Source: Filobasidium wieringae (taxonomy: Eukaryota; Basidiomycota; Tremellomycetes; Filobasidiales; Filobasidiaceae). From it: DNA of 64,000 nucleotides. This document shows, piece by piece, positions 57,478 through 64,000 of the stretch. The notes beneath the pieces were generated by a model, which worked only from the letters and a program-made list of their open reading frames with translations, did not search any database and had not been told where the DNA came from. Position numbers and translations under genes: made by a program. Position 1 is the stretch's first letter; every line of letters begins with the position of its first letter. The stretch spans positions 496,001 to 560,000 of the forward strand of contig BCIV01000007.1 of assembly GCA_001600055.1 (NCBI GenBank), in the 5' to 3' direction.

Positions 57478-58890
57478 ATGGTATGTGCTGTTCTTGTGCC
57501 AGACTGACCTTACGACTTATACTGCGACCTTTTTAGTCCAACTACGACGCTTCTTACAACGGTGCCGCCCCTCCTGCCGGAGCTCCTGAACGTATGTAAA
57601 CTTTCTCCTTAATCCATTTTTCACTTCACTGATAGGATGCCTTTGTAGCGTTTTCAGCTAGGTACAGCGACTCTGGTCGAGATGCTCCTGTTGGCTACCC
57701 TGACCAGCCCGAGGCGCGTGAATACCCTGAAGCCGGACGTGATGCTGGACGAGCAGCATACCCTGAAGGTGGACGAGAGGAAGGCGGTAGGGGAGGTTAC
57801 AGGGAGTCCCGTGGAGGCGGCGGAGGTGGCAGATCTTTCGGAGGGTAAGTTGTGAGATGGTCGATATCCGATCCATGTGGTCTACTAAGACGCTTCTTAC
57901 CGCATGACAGTCCTCGTGGAGCTGGAGGAAACGCCCCTAGGCCTGAGCCATCTAACACTTTGGGAGTGTTTGGTTTGTCTCTAAGGACCAGAGAGAGGGA
58001 CTTGGATGACGAGTTCCAGCGTTACGGAGTTGTCCAGAGCGTTACCATCGTCTACGACCAGAAGGTGAGCAAAGGCTTCGCTTCGTTGCATCATTCGCTC
58101 GTAGCCAATCTGACATGCCGACTCCGCTATAGACCGGCCGATCGAGATGCTTCGGATTCATCCAGATGTCTTCCACCGAAGAGGCCACCGCCTGTATCGA
58201 GAAGCTGAACGGAGTTGAATTGCACGGACGTCAGATGCGTGTCGATTACTCTACTACTCAGAAGCCGCACGATCCTACTCCTGGTGCTTATATGGGTCAC
58301 AAGAGGCCTGGTACGTGCATATTGCTCCTCTCCTCACACAATCCAGCTGACATTATACGGGGACATGCAGAACGTGAGGGTGGAGGTTACTCGAGACCTC
58401 GCTACGACGACCGTGAGGACCGCAGGCGAGACTATCACCACGACCGCCGAGATTACGATGACCGACGAGGTGGATATGGAGGTCGTGATGAAAGGTACGA
58501 CAGCTACTACGATCGATACGACGATCGAGACCGTTATTATTACGATGATCGCAGGTGGGGAGACTAGTATTGAGAGTTTAGGAATTGGTTGAATGGACTG
58601 TGCTGATCGTCTTGTTCATTCTCCGCTCTTGCTTGTTACAGGGACAGGTATGACCGTCGTGAGCGAAGCCCACCTAGGAGGAGGGAGTACTACGAGTGGG
58701 TGTCTTTAGCGATTACCAAACAACCTCTTGAGGAAGAAGCTGATCGACTCTTTCTCTCAACAGCTCGGATGCACAGAGGGCTCCTCGTCGATACTCTCCT
58801 TCCCCTGACGGTCGAAGGGACCGAGACCCTAGGGCTGGCAGCCGTGCTGCTTACGATGATCTCGCTCCTCCCATCGATGCCAAATACTAG
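57478..58890 (+). CDS. TRA2-like SR splicing regulator with one RRM
   Basis: Eight exons: 57478-57480, 57537-57591, 57649-57844, 57911-58064, 58133-58310, 58371-58554, 58642-58695, 58764-58890, giving 316 residues. The RRM has RNP2 LGVFGLSL and RNP1 RCFGFIQM with TEEATACIEKLNGVELHGRQMRVDYS, as in Transformer-2. It is flanked by a Gly/Arg/Pro-rich N-terminus and a C-terminus rich in RD, RR and DR pairs (DDREDRRRDYHHDRRDYDDRR) ending APPIDAKY. Such proteins bind exonic enhancers and recruit the spliceosome. The first coding exon is just ATG. If the intron at 58555-58641 is kept, the protein ends 4 residues later (WGD stop), so two C-terminal forms are possible. Confidence 0.88.
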
Positions 58891-59663
58891 GTGACTTGCG
58901 CTATCTAGACTCGCGTCCTCGAGCCATGACCACGATGAGAATGGACATGAAGAGGCGGAAGAATCTTGGAAATGTGTCTCCGCAAAATATCTGTCAACCC
59001 TCTACAAGCTTCCATGCAAAAAAGAACGAACGCTTCCATTGTCATATATGATTCATCGGATCCTGTCAGAAGACCAAGACCAAGATTTCAACGTTATGAA
59101 GCTCACTCACCTTAGGTCAAGTCAAAGAAACGCAACAAATTAGTCCAAGGTCATGCAGATCCCGTCCGTTTCAGGACAAGGAGTTTACCCGGAACCTAAG
59201 AAGGCTAACCCAGAAGGAAAAGCCCAGTCACAACCCTAACTTGTGTGCTCACTGAAGCGTGTAAGCAGCACATGTTGGATCAGCTGGATCAGGTGAGTGA
59301 AATTTGAGCAGATGGCAGGACTTATAGCTCAGCCGCGATCGCTGGCAACATTGCTATTTGATGTAAAATCATTCTGTATGATCTGACAACCAGTAATATC
59401 GTATGGTAGCAGCGATAGAGATCAGCCATGCTCATGAGGTCTGACAACTGATAAAGACGTCACGGATCGCTGTTGTTGTTTTTTACGTAAACGGTGCAGT
59501 CGCTTATTTCTGAATTTCGACCATATATGAGCTGGGTCCAAACAACTCTTCCTCGTTAGCAATTAGCATATTAATACTTATATCACACCTGACTGATCAA
59601 GAAACAATTTGCTGTGTCATAGCACTGCATTCAATCCACGCTGTTTGACGGAAAGAGGACAGC
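58891..59663. other. Intergenic between TRA2-like gene and NDC1
   Basis: 773 bp with no recognised gene; A/T-rich toward the NDC1 start. It should hold a 3' UTR and a promoter. Confidence 0.5.
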
Positions 59664-62434
59664 ATGGCCACCGTGAGTCAATCATTCGTGGGGATCAATT
59701 GTCTTCTTCAAAGAGCTCACAATGCTGCAAATGTAGCCCCCAGAGATAGATCAGCATTACAAAGTAAGCCAATCTGAGGATTATAATGGTTCGATAATGT
59801 TATTGAGGAGATGGACTATTCCAGAATTATCTGCAAGCTAGATATAACCATGTCGGTAATGGATTCTTCGCTCGAACAGCTCGTTACCTATTCTTGTGGC
59901 TTGGAGTGGTGATCGGCTCCTCAAGCTTCACGGATCTACGTAAGTCTCCGGAATGTTCCCAAGCAAATGAAGGGAAATGCTGAGATGATATGGCTTCAGT
60001 AACGATTCCTACATGGGATTTTGCCTGGACCCTTGTGGGAGCTGTGGTAATTGGCTTGACATGTATTTGGCCAATTCTACAATTGCGGGAACGTTCCATG
60101 CGTAGTGCGTAGGATCGACTTGGATCAGATGGCAGATTCGTTGCTGATTCTTCTTGCATACAGCTGCTTACAACTCTCGGCAGTCAGCCGTATCAGGAAC
60201 GCTATTCAGCTCTATACTTCGTCCCTTCTCCGGACCCTTGACGAAACGAATTCTAATCTGGTATGCAGCTATCTCCGTCATCTCGACCGCAACTTTCGCA
60301 TCACTATGGGAAGTACGTCACCACAATATGAATCTAGGGCCTTTGCACAGTACCATGTAAGTCTATTTTATAGAATCTATGGGAAGATGCTGATGTGTGC
60401 GATCGTTCATAGTCTCTCGCCATATCAGCTGAACGAGCGACTCCTCTTCTTACTTGCTGGTAATCTGACTTTTTCTGGGCTCCTTGGACTCTGGGACATC
60501 TATAGCGGGAGGTGGAACCAGCCTCAGTGGGCCCTCGATGGGGTAAGTAGAATAGTGAGATCTTGCCAAAGCGTTGCGCTAGAGCTCACAAGTGACGATT
60601 ACAGGAAACCCGTGGAATGCGTTTCGAGCGGGATGTCAAGAAAGTCGTATCTACTGTTACACCTCTCGCTTCCCTATGCGGAGTCGTATACACTTTGAGC
60701 TGGCTGTCGATGCGAGTTACTTTTAGTAGATGGACCATCCAGCTCTCCGGGGGTCTACTAAGGTAAGCTTCGTATTGGTCCAGGCACAGGCAGAGGACGC
60801 TTACTTGAAGGATTTCACGATAGCCCTTTCATCGGCCGATTCGCTCACTTTCAGTTCAGCCATCTGGATCTAACTCTTCCCCTTCGTTTGATCGCTTTGA
60901 TGATCATTACAGCTCTCATCCTGCGAGTGCCCAAGGTGTTCTTCGATGTCAATGCTACTCAGGTCAGTCCCGCTCCTTTGAGTATTCGCGTATTGTACTG
61001 ACGTTGGCAACCTACATGATCAGCCGTTCGATTTCTCTCCTCTCACTAGCAAGATGAAGGGAACGGACGCTGAGAAGTATTTGATCTCGGCACTTAACAC
61101 CAATGATGATTATCTCTTGGTGAGTCAATTGTGCTTCGATTCCGCTGAGGAAGAGTATCTGATGGTTTCATGTAAAGAACTTCACGGCACTGGAATGGAC
61201 CGAACGTTCGCACCAGGCTTCTCGGCGACGAGCTCTTTTGGAGGATATCAGCGTCAAACCCACCCCCTGGACTCTTCTTTGGAGCAACTTAATCAATCAA
61301 CTGAATCGATCGTACAACACTCTATCTTCCCGCGGGGGGCGATTGACAAGTACCCCTGCTCCTGCTCCGGTCCAGATTCCCGCATATATTCCTTCGCTAG
61401 GTGTCCAGCAGAGAGATACGCCTACCTTGATCGGGCAGGGTCCTAAGGGTACCTTGGCCAACATCTCTGTAGTAGCTGAACAAGCCGAAGTGGTCGTCAC
61501 GGGCGTCAATAAACTCGTTCAAACCGGTTGGGGATTCGCTAAACCTTCCTTGTCACAATTAGTACGAAGGACGAAGGGGACGATCGAGCCGATAAAACAA
61601 GACCTGGTTCAGACTAACTCTACCGCCAAGGCTGTTGCGGATGGGGCGGGCAGGGTGGTCGCTACCGCGAACGAATTCAACTCTACCATCCAGTCCATCC
61701 CGCAGAAAGCAAAGGAGGCCAATGAGAAGGCTCACGAGAAGGCTAAACAGACGATCGAGAACAAGGTCTGGTGGAATGCTCAGTGGAACGCTTTGAAGGT
61801 GAAGGTAGCGGAGAAGGGGGTTGTAGGGAGAGGATTCGTAAAGTTGGGAGAAGGGGTGGAGAGGGGTTTGGCTAGGCGATGGGTCGGAGGAGAAGTCGAG
61901 GGATGTTTGCCTAGAAGGATGGTCGATCTGAATTTCATCAAAAGTAGGTCGTCTGCCAGATCCTTTGTCAATCTTACGCTGATTGTGATGGTATATCTTC
62001 CATTCTGATAGCCCTGACGGCGTTCATTGCGGGATCATACAATGAAGATGCCTACGGTCAGGTTCAGACCAACGTACCATCTACGATTCAAACGTTCGCG
62101 GCATTACATTCTTCTTTGCTTAACTTCAGAGGGGAGACCGTGGCGGCCGCCGAGAAAACCGGAAGCGCGATTTGGGTGGAGATGGTCGAGGAGGTCATGA
62201 AAAGGGAGGTCGATCCGCTGAAAATCGGTAAGTAAATTGGTGATCATGGCGTGAGAAAGGAATGCAAGCTGATTATACACCTTGTGATCTGTGACGTATG
62301 GTCCACGATTAGCTATCGAGGATTCAGCCAAGATGATCAAGGGAACCTTTGGCAAGAGTATGAAGGCTTTTGAACTGTCACCCGGGATTAGTCAGTGGAT
62401 GGAGGCCGTCTGTCAAAAGCAGGACGAGCAGTAG
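59664..62434 (+). CDS. NDC1: Transmembrane nucleoporin Ndc1
   Basis: Twelve exons: 59664-59672, 59737-59763, 59825-59939, 60000-60101, 60164-60356, 60413-60542, 60605-60762, 60824-60962, 61024-61119, 61178-61943, 62012-62227, 62313-62434, giving 690 residues. Ndc1 anchors the nuclear pore complex and, in fungi, the spindle pole body in the nuclear envelope. Predicted helices include YLFLWLGVVIGSS, FAWTLVGAVVIGLTCIW, ILIWYAAISVISTATF, LLFLLAGNLTFSGLLGL, VSTVTPLASLCGVVYTLSW and LRLIALMIITALIL. The soluble half has the family-like AEKYLISALNTNDDYLLNFTALEW and a C-terminal ALTAFIAGSYNEDAYGQVQ block. The first coding exon is 9 nt. Confidence 0.85.
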
Positions 62435-62815
62435 GTGGCCGGTAGCGACGGTCAAGAAAAGGAAGGATTTGCGTGGATAGTAGAACAGGCCGGTAGTTGT
62501 TTCAGAAGCGGGGTCTGATATCTGATGAAGTATGAGATGCATTGACAATGCAGTGTTGGGTGGTGGGACATGGAAGGAAGCAGTCGATGGGCGATGAAGC
62601 GTGTGATCTACTTTACGTAAAGGTAGATGTTGATAAATCATGTGAACGGTTGTGAATCCAAGTTACGGATGCAAATATAGGAAACAATAGCACAGAAAGC
62701 GATCGAGCACTTGCTCTTATAAGCTCGAGCAATCACTGATATCGCTCCCAGTGATCAGTTGTGACATCACTTGCATCCCATACACTCAATCCCTACTTTC
62801 CGATCCACTACCACA
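62435..62815. other. Intergenic between NDC1 and the flavoprotein gene
   Basis: 381 bp without recognised gene; the promoter of the following gene is expected here. Confidence 0.5.
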
Positions 62816-64000
62816 ATGCTCAACGTCGTCATCATAGGAGGCAAGCCACGCTTATCAGACCACCTCGCACGCGTGCTAACTTGCCGTATTGCTATCAGCT
62901 TCCAGCGCAGGGCATGGAATTGCCTCAAAGCTCACGGACAAGCTCCCAGCTACCCACCGAGTTCTCATCATCGACCCCGCTCCTACTGCTTACTGGCCTA
63001 TTGCCTCTCTCAGAGCTGCCGTCCAGCCAGGCTGGGAGAACAAGGTTTACCATACCCTTGAGCAGGAGAAGCTTTTCCCCAAAGGTAGTAGGCACTTGTT
63101 GTTGAAGCACAAGGTTACGAGCTTGGAGAAGGGGAGCGTGGTCATCGATGGAGAGTTTGAGGGATCTTCTTCCATCGCTTTCGACGTGAGTTCATTCTAT
63201 GTTTCAGCTTGAAAGCCTTGTAATCTCATCATTCGGTCGACATTCCTTTACAATCAGTCCTTGATCTTTGCGACTGGATCCTCTCAACCTTTCCCTCAAC
63301 GACCCAAGCAGGAATGGTCCGCTTCTACCATCGAGGAACATTTCCGAGTCATGCAGGGAGAGATCAAGGAGGCTAAGAATATTGTTATCCTCGGAGGAGG
63401 ACCTACGGGAGTTGAGTTTGCGGGGGTGAGTCCTTTATGCGCTGATATGAATGAACTCTTTCTAACACTTTCGTGGTAAATAGGAAGTCCTCAATCACTT
63501 CAAGGGAGCTGAAGCGAAGAAGATCACCATTGTCCACCGCAACCCTGCCTTGATCGACTCCCGAGCCTACCCCAAGTTCGCTCAGACACTGGAAAACAAG
63601 CTCCGTGCTCTCAAAGTAGATCTCGTACTGGGGGATGAACACGTCGCCTCCCCCGAGTTCAAGACTGGTAAACAAGCACCTGGAAGTGTTGTGAAGACTA
63701 AGGGAGGGAAGGAATTGGAGGCGGATTGGGTGTTCTTGGCGGTTGGTAACACACCTAACACGGGACTCTTAAGGGAGGTCGATTCTGCTGCCCTTACTGC
63801 TCAGAGCTTGATCAAGGTCAACGATTACTTACAAGTATGTGTCATTACCTCATCTGTCTGATCGATTCCCGCCGCTCACTGACCCATTTTAACCGCATTC
63901 TGCTGCATAGGTCCAGTCGTCCTTCTTCACCAGCAAGAACATCTTCGCTGCCGGTGATTGTGCCGACTCTCCCGGATGGAGGTCTGCCGTCTCCGTCGAT
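62816..64000 (+). CDS. AIFM2/FSP1-like FAD-dependent NAD(P)H oxidoreductase, 3' truncated by window
   Basis: Exons seen: 62816-62840, 62899-63185, 63258-63425, 63484-63834, 63911 to the window end. The first 307 residues show the FAD Rossmann motif VVIIGASSAGHGIA, APTAYWPIASLRAAV, IFATGSSQPFP, the NAD(P)H Rossmann motif NIVILGGGPTGVEFAGE, IVHRNPAL, DWVFLAVGNTPNT and KNIFAAGDCAD, the order expected in apoptosis-inducing-factor-like/type II NADH dehydrogenase-like flavoproteins that reduce quinones. The C-terminal part lies outside the window. Intron 1 (62841-62898) must use a GC donor (GGAG/GCAAGC) to give the glycine motif. Confidence 0.88.

Noticed and set aside
60105..60698. 197-residue plus-strand frame inside NDC1
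   Set aside because: It mixes intron and exon sequence in the wrong phase; only its segment 60413-60542 is coding, within NDC1 exon 6.

Overview
The window looks like nuclear chromosomal DNA from a basidiomycete fungus, most likely a Tremellomycete (Cryptococcus/Kwoniella-like). The reasons are dense genes on both strands, almost all cut by many short (about 45-120 nt) GT-AG introns, RAC1 and CPL1-like genes of the kind found in that group, and fungal-specific genes such as homoisocitrate dehydrogenase and the SIN1/AVO1 TORC2 subunit. The genus is inference. All gene models were spliced by hand. Every model except the 5'-incomplete one at 30.95-32.03 kb keeps its reading frame to a stop (or to the window edge), and the sum of exon lengths is a multiple of three for each complete gene.

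Layout: 0.8-5.3 kb, divergent DPH2 (diphthamide synthesis on eEF2) and PWP1 (ribosome biogenesis). 6.1-9.3 kb, a secreted CPL1-like protein and the GTPase RAC1. 10.1-12.5 kb, a seven-helix-like membrane protein. 13.7-22.8 kb, the chromatin enzyme SET1 divergent from SIN1. 23.2-28.7 kb, a WW-MyTH4-RhoGAP protein (ARHGAP39/Vilse type) and a short-chain dehydrogenase. 28.7-32.0 kb, a gene-poor stretch and a repeat-bearing gene of unknown function whose start cannot be placed. 32.0-40.1 kb, a REEP/Yop1 ER-shaping protein, a DUF423 membrane protein, LYS12 and a YHR202W-like secreted metallophosphatase. 40.2-46.4 kb, a glutamine-rich protein and COG7. 46.6-48.6 kb, a second seven-helix protein that is clearly a paralogue of the one at 10-12 kb. 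48.6-50.5 kb, unresolved. 50.5-57.2 kb, a mitochondrial group: MRX19/Mit_KHE1-like protein, complex I 39/40-kDa subunit (NDUFA9), an unknown membrane protein, and the complex I NDUFA11-like subunit. 57.5-64.0 kb, a TRA2-like splicing factor, the nucleoporin NDC1 and an AIFM2/FSP1-like flavoprotein that runs off the window.

The genes form no single pathway, but several link functionally. RAC1 and a RhoGAP of a type that can act on Rac lie about 14 kb apart. Two complex I subunits sit with another predicted mitochondrial protein. The most unusual signals are the pair of uncharacterised paralogous 7TM proteins with long cytoplasmic tails, three well-supported GC-AG introns, a 5-nt internal exon in the dehydrogenase, a start-codon-only coding exon in TRA2, a cysteine-rich insertion in DPH2 and a perfect 28-bp palindrome at 48.9 kb. 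No CRISPR, insertion sequence, rRNA or convincing tRNA was seen.
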